Assembly (NCBI GenBank): GCA_015039465.1 | Contig: MU130601.1 | Span: 55,430-85,512, forward strand | DNA: 30,083 bases | Direction: 5' to 3' | Source: Phlegmacium glaucopus | Lineage: Eukaryota; Basidiomycota; Agaricomycetes; Agaricales; Cortinariaceae | Shown here: positions 11,067 through 22,386 of the stretch, piece after piece | How the letters are laid out: every line of letters starts with the position of its first letter | Numbering within the stretch: the first letter of the stretch is position 1 | The notes under the pieces: generated by a model | The model's input: the letters and a program-made list of their open reading frames with translations, nothing else | What the model was told of the DNA's origin: nothing | Databases searched by the model: none | Program-made: the position numbers and the translations under genes

Positions 11067-14000
11067 TCAGATTACAAAGGGAACAGGGAAAGCCTTGTGG
11101 TCTGTAATATTCATGCCAGATATCCAATTATCAGACCTCTCAGCCTCCAAGGCAAGTTTTTCCAGGTGTCCTTCTGCATTCTCAACTGCCAAACGACTCT
11201 GCCATCTTGGGATTTTGCAAAGAATATGCTCAACAAAAATTGGACCAAAGAAAAGTATGTCTTTATCCTCTTTTGTTAGATTTTCATCAAAGTGAGAATA
11301 AACACATTTGAATGCACAGCGGACAGACATCAAATTTGTAGGTGTTAAGTGAAATCCAAGATTGGCTAGCCCTCGGTAAGCACCCAATTTCCAATTTTGA
11401 GATATCCAATCAGCCATCCCTGTCACTGTTGGAGAATCAATGATCTTAAATGCAACCAAATTGTTTGCAAGCTGGAAGGGGGTAAGCCCACTGCCAAAGC
11501 CTACAATCTTGTGTTTTTTCAAGAAGGTCAAGATCTCATGCCATGCCCGCCGAGGTCCATTGTATGTTTCAGGATCTTGACCATACATTTCACCCAAGAG
11601 ATTTATCCAGTCAACCTGCAACTCTTCCATCCAGTAGGGTGTGAATTTCTCCTGAAGTGTAAAATTGGTAGCATGTTCTCCTATTCTGTCCCTTGTTGGA
11701 GCAGAACTAAGGAGGTTGTTTGGTTGGCCCCAAATGAGCATGTCATCAACAGCAATAATCCCTGGAAGATCTTGTGGCTTGCAATGTTCAGGGTGTTGAG
11801 AGATGATTGCAGCATTGTGGTCTGCCACAATTTGGAATATATCCACCATTTCCTTCAGAGTTGATGAAAAAAATCCCTCTGGGCGTGATATAGATTGGAG
11901 AAAGGCACGAGTTTTATAACCCTGTCCTGTACCCATCCATGATAAAAGATTTGAAATGCCAACTTTTGAAGTCAGCTTATTACTTGGAAGCTGATTTTTC
12001 AACAATAAGGCAGATTCAAGAGTCTGGCGAATAGGATTGGTGTGGTCTGGATTACTTTTTTTAGTTCCACTCCTTGTAGCATGGTTTCCATTGAGAACAT
12101 GTTTAAGAATTTCATCTCCTGCTTTTAGCTTGCGTTTATGATTCAATGCCTCCCTAAGAATCAAGTCTAATAAAGTGACTTTAATTCCCTGTGAATGCTT
12201 TTGAGAAACCAGCCCATCAAAGGTGACTGGTTTCAAATTTGGAGTTGCCTCCAGTGGTTTACCATTGTTAAGGGATGGGCCCACTTTGGGTGAGGCAGGT
12301 TTTCCAATAAAGAGTTCAAGCATCTGAGAATTGGCTAATTCACCAAGGCGCTTTGCCATGGAAGGCAGGTCAGGATTTCCTGCAATATGTGCTCTGATCC
12401 AATTTACAAGTGGTTCAAGCACAACATCCTTTTTCTTCAGAACCTCAGGTGCAAACTTCCGTTCACGGGATAAAGTACCCTCAAAAATAATTGCTGGGCT
12501 ATGAAGGAAATCATCCATCCTTGATGATGCAAATATCCCATCACTTCCACAGGCCTCTGCAATACAGGATAGAATTGCACCTCTAGTCAGAGATCTTTGG
12601 TAGACATGTACATCATCAAACTGGGAAGTCCTTCCTCCAGACTGGACTTTATCCATTGCTTGTAGTTTTGGAATGATAACCTCCTTAGACCATAGCTCTT
12701 GTAGGCACCAAGCACTTACTGAATATAGGGCATTAGCATTATGCTGTATCTCAAATCCCACAATTTTGGGGAGTTTAACTGTGGCTTGGCTTGTGGAGTT
12801 TGTCAACCCATAGAGGTTTGCTGGAACATGGGGAATATCACTGGGATTCAGAATAAGACCAAAGGATGGAGATGGTAATGGCTGATCATTTGCATATCTT
12901 GACCTTTTCTTCTGATTTATTTTGGGCAGATCATCTGTAGATCCAAACTTGGTAACAATACACTGGTATACATATTGGATGACATGATCAACCAGTTGTG
13001 CAAATTGTGGAGCCTCCTTAATCAAAAAGGAGTATCCACGTGTATGATGCATCAGTGTCAAATTTTTAGCAATGGAAGGTCCAAGATGAGTGTACCATTC
13101 AAATACTTTGACTAGAGAGTAACACATTTCAAAGCGGAATGAGCGTTGAATGATGTTAAATTTCTGAACATTCATGGCCATTGGAGTAAGAACCTCAACT
13201 GAATTCTGAAGCAGCTGAAATTGTAGCCCAGCAGACTTTATTGAGCTTTCAGGAAGAAGGACCAACATTCTACCAAGAAAAGAATTTCTGTATAACTGGT
13301 TACCCCAGAGGTCAATCATTGTGCATGTGCTTGATTGGTGGTGATAATCTTTTGGTTTGGAAGAGCTACATGCAAGCTCCAGCTCTTGTAACTCAAAACC
13401 TAGTTTGCTTTTGGAGAGCAAATTCTCAAGGGTAGAGAGATTTGCAGCTAGTGTGACTGCACCAGCAGCTAGTTCAATTCTAGGCTTCTTCTTCTTCTGC
13501 TTTCCAGTCTGGCCTGTAGGGATGACCAAGCCAAGAACATCATTTAGATGTATTCCATGCAATGAATTGTAAGTTGCCAGGGCTTCAATGCAGCTCCTGA
13601 AAACAAATGTTAGGGAGGAAAGAACCCTTCATAAATTTATCCTTACCCAAGCTGATCACCAGGCATCCACTCTGTCTCATCATAACCTTTCCATTTAACC
13701 TCCCACTTCCAATCCCCCTGATTTAATTCCAGTTAGAGTATTTCACATATATAATATAAAAACAATTACTGACATTTTCCTTACAATGATTAATGATTTC
13801 TTCAACTTCATATTCATCATCATTGAGTGCATGCTCCTCATCAGAATCATCACCAACATTGTCTTCAGGAGCTTTTCTCTTGCTTAAACGAGCATGTGGG
13901 GTGTGTGTAATCACTCTCAATTTCCTTGGCTTGGGTAATGGCTTTGTTGGTCTTGGTGTAGGTTGGGGTTCAACTCCTACTGTTGACATACTATCACTAG

Positions 14001-16505
14001 GAAATGTAGAAGATGATGACCTTCTAACACCTGTTGTTGGCTTTTTGGGTTGGAGATTTGAATGCATTTCTTTCTCCAACCATTCAATTAACAAGGAGTT
14101 TCCATGTATCCTTTATTCATAATTTAGAATCATCAAGATATAATTATCACCAACTTGAAATTAACTCACTGAGGTGAATTTTCTGCAATATCAATAGGTG
14201 TTTCTTTACCTTTCAATAATACTGAATAAAACACATTGCCTGATACAATTTTCTGTCCTAGGACCTGTTGAATTTCAAGAGCATCACTGGAAGCAGCAGT
14301 ATTGCCTTGGCCTTCCTTGCTTGTCTTCTTTAGATTAGGGAGTTGAAATCGCTGCAGTCCAATTAAATTTGCTTTGTCAGAAGGAATTGTAGTAGACTTC
14401 TTTGTCACAGCAGCCAATGTTGACCTAGGAAGATGAATGTAAAACAAAAGAGCTTCTTGTCTGTGCCATTCATAGAGTTGAAGATAGTGTTTTATAATTT
14501 CAGATTTATGCTGTGGATCAAATGAGATGGGTTTAAGCTGGATACTGGAGTTTGATTGGTGATCCTGATAAGATATCTTTGATAATAGCTCCTGGATGTC
14601 CATGTTTAGATCAAGGTCACAGAATTGAAGGCTATTCCAGAAATTGAACAAGATCTCCCGTCCCATCTTGTTTGCATAACCATCCTGTCCTCCCAATGTA
14701 GCATGGCCATGCATTGCAAAGTTCTTCTGTTTGGCTTTATGAATGTGGCTAGAACCATAGTTTCCAAATAATGTAGGAGGGCTAATGTTCATAGATCCAG
14801 TGCGTTGAGAAGGGATGTTACCAATATAGTTCACATACCCAACTCTGTTCTGCTGGCCTGCTAGATTCCAAGCTGCTGAGAGGTTATCATCAATCCAATT
14901 CTGATGGGCAATTGGATCCTCCTTTGGTGCAAATCCTGAGTGGAGATCAGATCCTTTAAAGACAAGAAAAACAATCCAAGCATTTTTTTCTCTAAGGTAG
15001 AGACCACTTCTGGCAAGACAAAATGGGCCTGGGTCACCATCTATGGTGATATCAGTTGACCAGTACATAATTATAATGTATTAAATATACTTACCAGGTC
15101 CAACACAAAGCAGTAGGGTAAAAAGAGTCCATTCACATAAGTCATCAGAGACATCCTGATGCCAGCCACCCTGTACATTTCCAATGTAAAATGAAAGTGT
15201 CTCCCCAAGTGATGAAGAATTCATCTGGACACCTGTCCCACCACTTGGTCCCGGCCAACCAAAACTTAGAACATTGTTGAATTCGGCATGAAAGTTGATT
15301 ATCTCAAATTCAAATTTAGATAAGCATTTTGGCATTATGAGCCAATAAAGACCATGTAGGATCTGTAACACTGTTGAGATCTGAGCAAGAGCTGTAGGAG
15401 TGTTGGCCTGAACTGCTGGTAAAAAGGTTCCTTGACCTTCTCCCTTCATTACAGTATTTGCCAGATTATATGACCCATCATGAAGCTGGCTATTGAAATG
15501 AGCACGCTTTGTGGAGCGATCATTCTCTTTCAATCCTGGCAACTCATATATAGGTTGAATCTCAGGAGTATTACTGTGGGATTTACATCCCCAAGTCAAT
15601 TTGGCAAGTTTGCCACTCATCTCAAGAATCTCTCTAAAGTCAGGATAACCTTGGAGAGATTCTAAAGTCTGGGCACATGCCACAGTATGGAGGCGATGAT
15701 GATCACCATTAAAAGCCACAGCAAATGGGACACCTGGAACCATTTGAATCATACCTGGAATAGGAGATGATACAAAGGTCCTATTCCCAACAAGTTTGGG
15801 ATCCACATTTGGAGGAGTGGATGTAGTAGCTAATAAGGCAGCATGGGCCATAATGTTCTCCTTTGATACATTGTATGGAGCAACATATACTTTTCCACGT
15901 CTATAGCATGAATCTAAGAATAATTTATACCCCCCAATTGGTGCAAGGGGGTAATAACAGCCTGTGGGAGGCAGTACAGCACAAGGAGCAAGCAAAAGCT
16001 GATCCAGCAGGAGCTCAGAAGAGCAAAGCTCACTCTGTGTGAAAGAGAAATCAGTAATCAAAGGGGTAATAGCTTTCCGGAGGGAATAAAGGGGGTCGAC
16101 TGCTGAAAGCTGGTTGTTAAACCCGAATGTGGTGCGTTTAAAAACTCTCTCTGCTATAGAAGAGTTATTCTCTATATGTCTTGACATACTTCAGTGAAGG
16201 AAGCTTACCATGTTCACTTTCAAGTACAACAGGAACTAAGTTGACATTGAATTCTGGCAAGTTATACGAACTCAAATCTACCAATTGACAATTTAATTCA
16301 GAAATCTCAAATAGTAACAAATTCCCAGCTCACCACTGCTGTTAATATCCAATTTTTGGACACCAGATATAATATTCTCCAAATATAGCTGGCCTTCTTG
16401 ATATATTTTCAGTGGAAATGTGAGCAAAAATAACACAGTGATAGTACCTTGATTAGAGTCTGACCTAGCAGTAGCCGGCAAGTAGGAGTCTGTATTATAG
16501 GACAT
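11067..16505 (-). CDS. Putative 2OG-Fe(II) dioxygenase-chromodomain protein, 8 exons, 1691 aa
   Basis: Exons: 16505-16448, 16396-16334, 16277-16209, 16171-15095, 15040-14170, 14110-13774, 13717-13647 and 13596-11067 (TGA). All seven introns are GT-AG, 37-59 nt, and the joined frame is 5076 nt with no internal stop. Residues about 390-495 resemble a double-stranded beta-helix dioxygenase: GGWHQDVSDD (His401, Asp403 as metal ligands), PGPFCLARSGLYL, AWIVFLVFKGSDLHSGFAP (His456), then NRVGYVNY with Arg488 as a possible 2-oxoglutarate contact. A basic, Ser/Pro-rich linker (about 729-812) precedes a chromodomain at 813-860: YEVEEII...WKWEVKWKGYDETEW, split by an intron. Tyr813, Trp834 and Tyr837 fall on the methyl-lysine cage positions of HP1. 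KQKKKKPR (881-888) is a possible nuclear signal. Residues about 890-1691 are unassigned, apparently helical, encoded by one long exon. Inferred role: chromatin-targeted oxidation, perhaps of a TET/JBP kind. The dioxygenase call is from motif spacing only; the chromodomain call is stronger. The first exon and the 37-nt intron are the least certain parts. Confidence 0.75.
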
Positions 16506-16576
16506 ATCTACAAAAAAAAACATCAGTTTATATTTCACATTCAACCTAAAGTAGAGGTACTTGAGGTTTCAGGCAA

Positions 16577-16610
16577 GTGGTTGTGGTTGTGGTTGTGGTT
16601 GTGGTTGTGG
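16577..16610 (+). repeat. Hexanucleotide microsatellite (GTGGTT)n
   Basis: About 5.7 tandem copies of GTGGTT lie 72 bp upstream of the ATG of the divergent large gene, between it and direct-repeat copy B. The position is in the presumed promoter or 5' UTR of that gene, so length variation could matter for expression, but nothing else supports a regulatory role. Confidence 0.8.
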
Positions 16611-16658
16611 AAAGAAGAACAATAGCTTATCAAAAATATCAACAAACACAAGTTACAA

Positions 16659-17181
16659 CACTCAAGAAAGTCACACGTCTCCGTCCAGCCCCACGAAACG
16701 CTCTCCGAACTGCATCAAATTCAGCAACCTTCTTTCTGCTCCCCATGGATGCCCTGCCAATTCCACGACCTGTCGTGGTGTTCATACGAAAACGGTTGTT
16801 TTATTGATGGGTTCCACAGGTAGCCTTGTGCTACTTGCGGCAGATTCAACTATCGGCAAATCTTGTCTTAATGGACCTCGTGTTGGCGCACAGCTATCAA
16901 GTTGAGGCAATACAGAAGAGGGGCGTCATGAAGGGGCAGGAGTGACGGAAAGTTGTCTACATCGGAACAAATACCAGTCAAGCAAATTTCGGTCTAGATG
17001 CTGGGCAGTATGAGGACGTGAGTATCTTGCAAAACATGTACTAAATCAGCAATTATATATTGACAAATTCAGTGGTCGCATAGCTACTCTCTATCACGCA
17101 CATCATCCACACCACCCGGCCAGTCGACTTCACATAGTCTGCAACTTTATTCAACTCTGCCTGCGCAGCGCAGTTCAAGAT
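16659..17181 (+). repeat. Long direct repeat, copy B (NRPS-like reductase fragment)
   Basis: This is the second copy of 6201-6728. It holds the Rossmann region, in which a 6-bp deletion removes the last glycine of the GSTGSLG motif (GSTGSLV here), the FGLDAGQYED block, the same intron and IIHTTRPVDFT followed by the same TAG. It stops at TTCAAGAT, whereas the A locus continues into more reductase sequence. B is therefore the truncated derivative or shares a captured segment. The Trp-to-Arg change before PVDF and the glycine loss confirm it is non-functional. Confidence 0.85.
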
Positions 17182-19116
17182 TTTGCGACTCTTCGCTTTG
17201 GTCGTTGTTGTCCTGGATTATCCTGGCAACATAATCATCCTCCGCTGGTTCCAACTATCTTTTCCTATGGTTCTAGTCCGCCAGTAAAACAAACAAATTT
17301 TGTCCTGCAAACAACTGTGCGAGATCGATTCAAATTGGCTCGAAATTTACTACTTTTCGTAGATCTCCAATATTCTGGTCTACTGCACTAGCTCGTTTTG
17401 CTATCGTGCGTTCTCTTTTTATTTCTCTGTTTTGTTTTCGCAACACAGCTTCAATATACACAAGTATGTCTTTTTCAAGGCAAATCGCTCGCTGATAAAT
17501 CTCTCTAGTGATGCTCAATCAGTCCGTTCAACCGTCTTACGGTTACTACCGTCAGTCTCGTATCAATTCATCATTGTCCTGATCTCTACTTCTTGAACCG
17601 AAAGGTTCATCTCCTTTTCTTCAGCTGATTGAAGTCGCTTTCTAGCTTCACTGTCTAGACACTTCATTCACCATTTCCATCTCCAAAAGGTTCGGATTTT
17701 GTCGAATCTTATCCCAATGACATACACTATTCTTGGTCCTTCCAATCTCTACAAATCCGTCATTTCTTGCAATTCGAGCTCCAGAACTCGTTTTATACAT
17801 TCGCTCTACTTCGCGTTCGGTACATTCTTGCCAGGAGATAATGAAGTCAACTCCGGTACGTTTTCTATTATCATACCTTCTCTTATTCATTTTCAAGCTC
17901 TCGTTTCCTTCCTCAGGCATCCACTCTTCGAATGTCATCATAAAGCCTAGGTCTATCGTCTTTCCCTTGCGCTCTCCATCCTAGTTCTCTTCTGCTGCCC
18001 TTTTCCTGCCTCGTCGTCGATGCCAGCTCATTAAGATTGGAGATCTGCCCATTCGGTCAATTCCTGCTGTCATCGTCGATGCCAGCTCATCAAGATTTGC
18101 CCATCTATCTTCCTCGGCATTCCCATGATCAAGGTGTGGTTGAAAGTATTTCTTTCAATATTCATTGCTGATCTCGTCGTCTAGATCAAACTTCCTCGAT
18201 TCATCCAACCTCATTTTGGCTTCATCTGTACTGGGAGCAGTCATTTCTGCATATCTCCGACTTTTTTATTTCATCGTAGAAGCGTAGTACCTCCTAGTAC
18301 TAGTAACTATGGAGTTTTTCCTGTAAGAAATTCAAATAAATTTCTCTCTTCTTGATCTGTTTGAATTTTCTAGAGGTCGTTTGTACTGAATATTTATTCA
18401 TACAACGCTCCTCCCCCAAACTAAAATCCAAAACTCCCGTTTTGTCTGTTTGACACGGAGTCTCTTTTGTCTTTGTTTTCGTGACTTTTGCATCATTGTG
18501 ACTTCTCTGTTTATCGAGATCTCCTGCGGCTACTTTTTCTTGCTATGACCATTCCTATCCTAGATAATCCTGGCGCATGCTATCTTTGTTGCCGTTTTGG
18601 CTTAGACTGGACCACGACGGCCCTTCTTTCTTAAACTTTGAAACCCTTGTTTCAGTTCACAGTCTCTGCATCAGAGCCTCTCGCACTCTCTTCCATCCTT
18701 TTTGTATCAACGTCTACGATAGTTCGGCTTTTTAGGGAAAATTTCCGAGGATTCGTACTCAGGTTACTCCGCCCCAAAGCACTTCTTCGTCAATGCTAAT
18801 TTTACTTCTATTTGCTCATATGTTTTTCGTCGACGCTGACCAGGTATTTTACTTTATCGATCATCATCAGTCCTAGTCATTTCTGATCGATGCTCTAAGC
18901 AGTCTAATCCCTATGTCAACATTGTCCTATTACGAACGACGTCACATCTAATCTCATAGCCTTGCCTATACAACGCAAAACCTTCTTTTCGTTTATTCGC
19001 CAAATACAGCATCTGGCTGCTATCGGATACAAATTAAGACAGTGTAGAGAAGCTGAAGGTACCAGGTGAAATGACAGGAGTGGAATCCGAAGCTATAGCA
19101 TACTTCATGAGCTAAG
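17182..19116. other. Pyrimidine-rich stretch, no gene recognised
   Basis: The plus strand is strikingly T/C-rich with many short TTC, TCT and CGTC runs. The minus strand has an open frame at 17648-17941 (97 codons, many charged residues, including YDNRKRTGVDFII) and a further short acidic stretch near 18150-18240, so an old minus-strand gene or element ORF is possible. A 24-bp direct repeat (CGTCGATGCCAGCTCAT...) occurs at 18015-18038 and 18074-18097. I recognise no family. Confidence 0.35.
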
Positions 19117-19431
19117 TCCACGGTTTTCCTCGGTGTTATGATCACTCATCCAAAGAAAATGAGCATTCCGCCTATCGGTTCCATACCAATTCCTTTCTTT
19201 CACGCCTCGAACGTATTATTGAAAAGTATCAACAGCATATTATCCAACCCTCCACGCGGTCTGGTTACGAGCTGCCTTACACCATTGCCCGTCTTATCGG
19301 CATATCGCCTGCATATTCTCTTCAACATAATGAAGTCTCGAATAAGTTCGCCCGTCTGGGCTTGAAGATCCATATAAATGAACATATCCACATCGACAAC
19401 ATTCTATCAGCTCTCAATTTGTCTGGTTAAT
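19117..19431 (+). CDS. Unassigned open exon-like segment
   Basis: The frame is open for about 104 codons between stops and has balanced, non-repetitive composition: for example RIIEKYQQHIIQPSTRSGYE, YTIARLIGISPAY and NKFARLGLKIHINEHIHIDN. It has no Met near its start, so it would be an internal exon or a remnant. Beyond the stop, a second open stretch from 19440 to a possible GTGAGT donor at about 19640 and a third near 19995-20109 (containing YPGDPRVITYIHG) could be later exons. No family recognised; no complete model could be made. Confidence 0.25.
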
Positions 19432-19639
19432 GGGTTCCACAGTGTGATTCGATGCTCCTCGTAGGAGCCTTCATCTATTTCTTCGGAAACTGGGAAGCGA
19501 TGGCGAAAGAGCCTAAGCTGGAACTACAGCTATCCACCTTGTTCGTCATAGCGACTCTCTCTTTCGCACGACTTTCGTTGCCCATGCATCATCTTCAATC
19601 GCCCAACGCTAACATCGACGTTCTTTTTCCGATCAAAGG

Positions 19640-20318
19640 TGAGTCTTTGATTCACCGATCACCCGTTACACTAATGATTGATTTATCAATAAGCTCACTC
19701 CTACGACATCATCGTCCTCTCTCAACATCGTCCTCTTGCCAACTATTTTGGCTCTCTGAAACCTCTCGAGGCATTCAATTACTACCTTCAACCCTAGCCT
19801 TCAAAAGCCAATCAATTTAAAACTTCGCACCAGCAACCGGTTTCTAACCATATCGACTCGTTCGCCCACCGGATCTATGCGTACTACCTTGTCTATTGAC
19901 AGCGGCAGTCATTCCAGTAATGGACCTCGTTCGACGGTTCGTTCTCTGTAGTTTCTCGTCAGTCATCCCTCGCATCATCGTTCCATACTCAGACCATGGA
20001 TGATACGTATTACGGCTATCCAAAGCCAGCAGTATGTCTATCCTGGCGATCCACGTGTTATTACTTATATCCATGGTGATTCAATGCGACGAATGCGCTA
20101 TCGATGGTAAGCTGCGCTCGCACTTCTGTCTTTCTGTTGCCTCTTGCAACACTGATTCATCTCTGCTAGTTATGCAGAAATCCTATATCACAGGTGCGTC
20201 TTTTCGCTTTTCTTTTTGACAGAGATTTAAAACATTTTGGTATTGTTAACATACAGCGCATGTGTGATTGGCGTCCCGTAGAACCTTTCAAAAGCTCTTT
20301 TTGCTTTGCATGGCTTTC
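19640..20318. other. No gene resolved
   Basis: Apart from the short open stretch near 19995-20109 mentioned for the preceding segment, I see nothing definite. A GTAAGC-type donor occurs at about 20107. The sequence has the same T/C-rich character as 17182-19116. Confidence 0.3.
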
Positions 20319-21310
20319 TTAAGCTAGGCGAGGAGTGGGTGAGAATTGCTTTGGTAGGGATCCATGGATATGACAAAGATACCTGGTCAAATCGTGGCAA
20401 TCATCCTCTCTAAGCATTTTGCGCATTTCATGATCTGGTATATCCATTCGATAATTTAAATCTACATCGTTCATTACTGTTAGTGAGCGAACACCAGTAG
20501 TATGCATGGAGGTTCATCCGTACCTCCCTATTTTAAGATGAAATACATGATCAGTCACAGTTATTTTCCATCAGAGAAACAACTGACCATCCAGAATAGA
20601 ACATCACAGAAGCGACGATGATTTATGAGATGCTGAGCAAGACAGTGTTGCCATCAACCAAGTGTGAGCGCTGTTAATGGATAAATGCTTACTCCAATCG
20701 AACGGGTTTAGAATTCCCCCAAGAGACATTGGCCATAATTTTTGCAATGGGGGGCGAAAAGGGAGTGCTTCCTTGAATGCAGGCGGATAGGGCTTGTGAA
20801 GGCATTTTCCTGTTCACGTTGAAAGTCTCGATACATAATCTGTGTGTGTCTTTAAAAGTGTTCAAGGTGAATAGTGAATCCGAGTTAGCAGCTCACATTA
20901 ATCTCGTTTGTCCTTTTCTTGATCTTTTTTGAGCTTTTGTGCATATCCATTCGTCCCTGAGTAGCTCAACATCAGAATGATCATCATCGGAGTCCCACGT
21001 ACACGGGGGAGAGACGATCCAATTGGCAATAGTGGTCGGTTTACTTGACACAAATCTTGGGTCAAAGATGGGACTATCGATCTCAATCAGTATATTCTTT
21101 GTTTTATGTGATTTATAAGCCAAAATGGGACGTACGGCTGGCAATCGTTGACCTTTTCGCTAGATAAGGCTTGAGCCAGCTGAAGTGAGTGGTCGACTGT
21201 GTAAGGTTGGTCGCTGTATTGGCATCGATTTCTGATTCTAGATAACAAGTGTGAGAACGCATGAGCGCGTTCAAACCAGGATCCCCATGAAACCAGGAAT
21301 GCACCGACAA
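20319..21310 (-). CDS. Unassigned, possibly multi-exon or broken minus-strand gene
   Basis: Several minus-strand open stretches follow one another. At 21310-21113 there is WFHGDPGLNALMRSHTCYLE. At 21144-20893 there are IDSPIFDPRFVSSKPTTIAN and an acidic WDSDDDHSDVELL followed by a basic tail. From an ATG at 20805 there is MPSQALSACIQGSTPFSPPI ending near a GTAAGC donor, and at 20507-20319 MDIPDHEMRKMLREDDCHDL. The first two overlap in different frames, so an intron or a frameshift lies near 21130. Composition looks protein-coding, but no domain is recognised and exon junctions could not all be made to agree. It may be one decaying gene or two. Confidence 0.28.
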
Positions 21311-22386
21311 CTTGCTTAAGCCGTTTGCACTCTCACCAAACTTTGCAGGCTTTGTATATGGTGGGTGAGAAAAGTAGGTGGTTGCGCTTCCTTGGCAAGA
21401 CCTTCAGCAGGCGTAACGCTGAGGCTTAAAACTGTTGAAGCCGTTTATATCAGCATATAAACCATGATTTAGACGTTAATATTACCAACCATAACTGTCA
21501 GCGTTCGAAATAATCTTGGGCTTTGGCCCTGGTATAGGGCACCCCAACCTGCAACACTATTATGGGTGTCGTTTAAAACGAACAATGCAAATTTTACTAC
21601 TGACCAAAAAGAGTAGTGAAGGCCAAATTTCTTGACTGCGTAGAGCTTCACCGGGTGGTATGCCTCCTACAGCGACTACCAGTGCTGAATCAGTACAAAT
21701 ACAATCGGTATACGCAGTCTGCTACTCACAGATGGCGAAAAAATGGAGACACTTGTGAATCAAGCTGAGAATATGTGTACTCAGAAATAGAACAATAACT
21801 ATGCCTTAAAGTACTTACATGTCGCGAGCTGTAGAGACATAGTCAAGCTTGAGTGCCATGAGTAGAAAGTCAGGCAGAAGAGAAGCTCATGACTGTGCGT
21901 TCGGACTCGTCTCATAAGCTAGTACTCGGAAGGCAAAGAAGTTTTGCATCGTGTTTGATGGTGGCATCAAAAAAAACCGATGAATTCAGCAAATCCAGCA
22001 CTGGCATCATTTGTCAAGCGGCATCTGTTAGGATGGCTTCTTATATTCGATATTGCTACATATATTTTTATTTTATATATAATTAATGGCACTGTGCGAT
22101 TCGGTTTCAGCTTGGATGCAAGGCAACTCGAGCCTGGTGTCCGCTTCATATAGGGTTCTCTTGATTTGATGATTCGAAGCAAACTTTTCGAATATTTATC
22201 ATCATCCGGTTGATTCCTGAAGTGCTGTCCAGGGAGTCAGGCTGCGCTTAGTGTTATCAATAATGAACTCAAAATTTAGGTAGAAGCACAAACCAAGTGT
22301 TGTGTCCAGCTAAAGATTGTAGATATACACCACACAAATACTAAAGTGATCTTTGAAAATAAATAGAATTTCAGTATCGTTAGGCA
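21311..22386. other. No gene recognised
   Basis: AT-rich sequence with short overlapping open stretches only. I see no repeats longer than chance. Confidence 0.35.

Noticed and set aside
11397..11864. 155-codon plus-strand open frame
   Set aside because: It lies wholly inside the large minus-strand exon, which has motif and splice support.
15480..15665. Short plus-strand open frame inside exon 4
   Set aside because: Shadow of the minus-strand coding exon.
6201..17181. LTRs of one 11-kb retrotransposon
   Set aside because: The repeats lack TG...CA ends and a target duplication, contain a former host gene piece with an intron, and no gag or pol lies between them.
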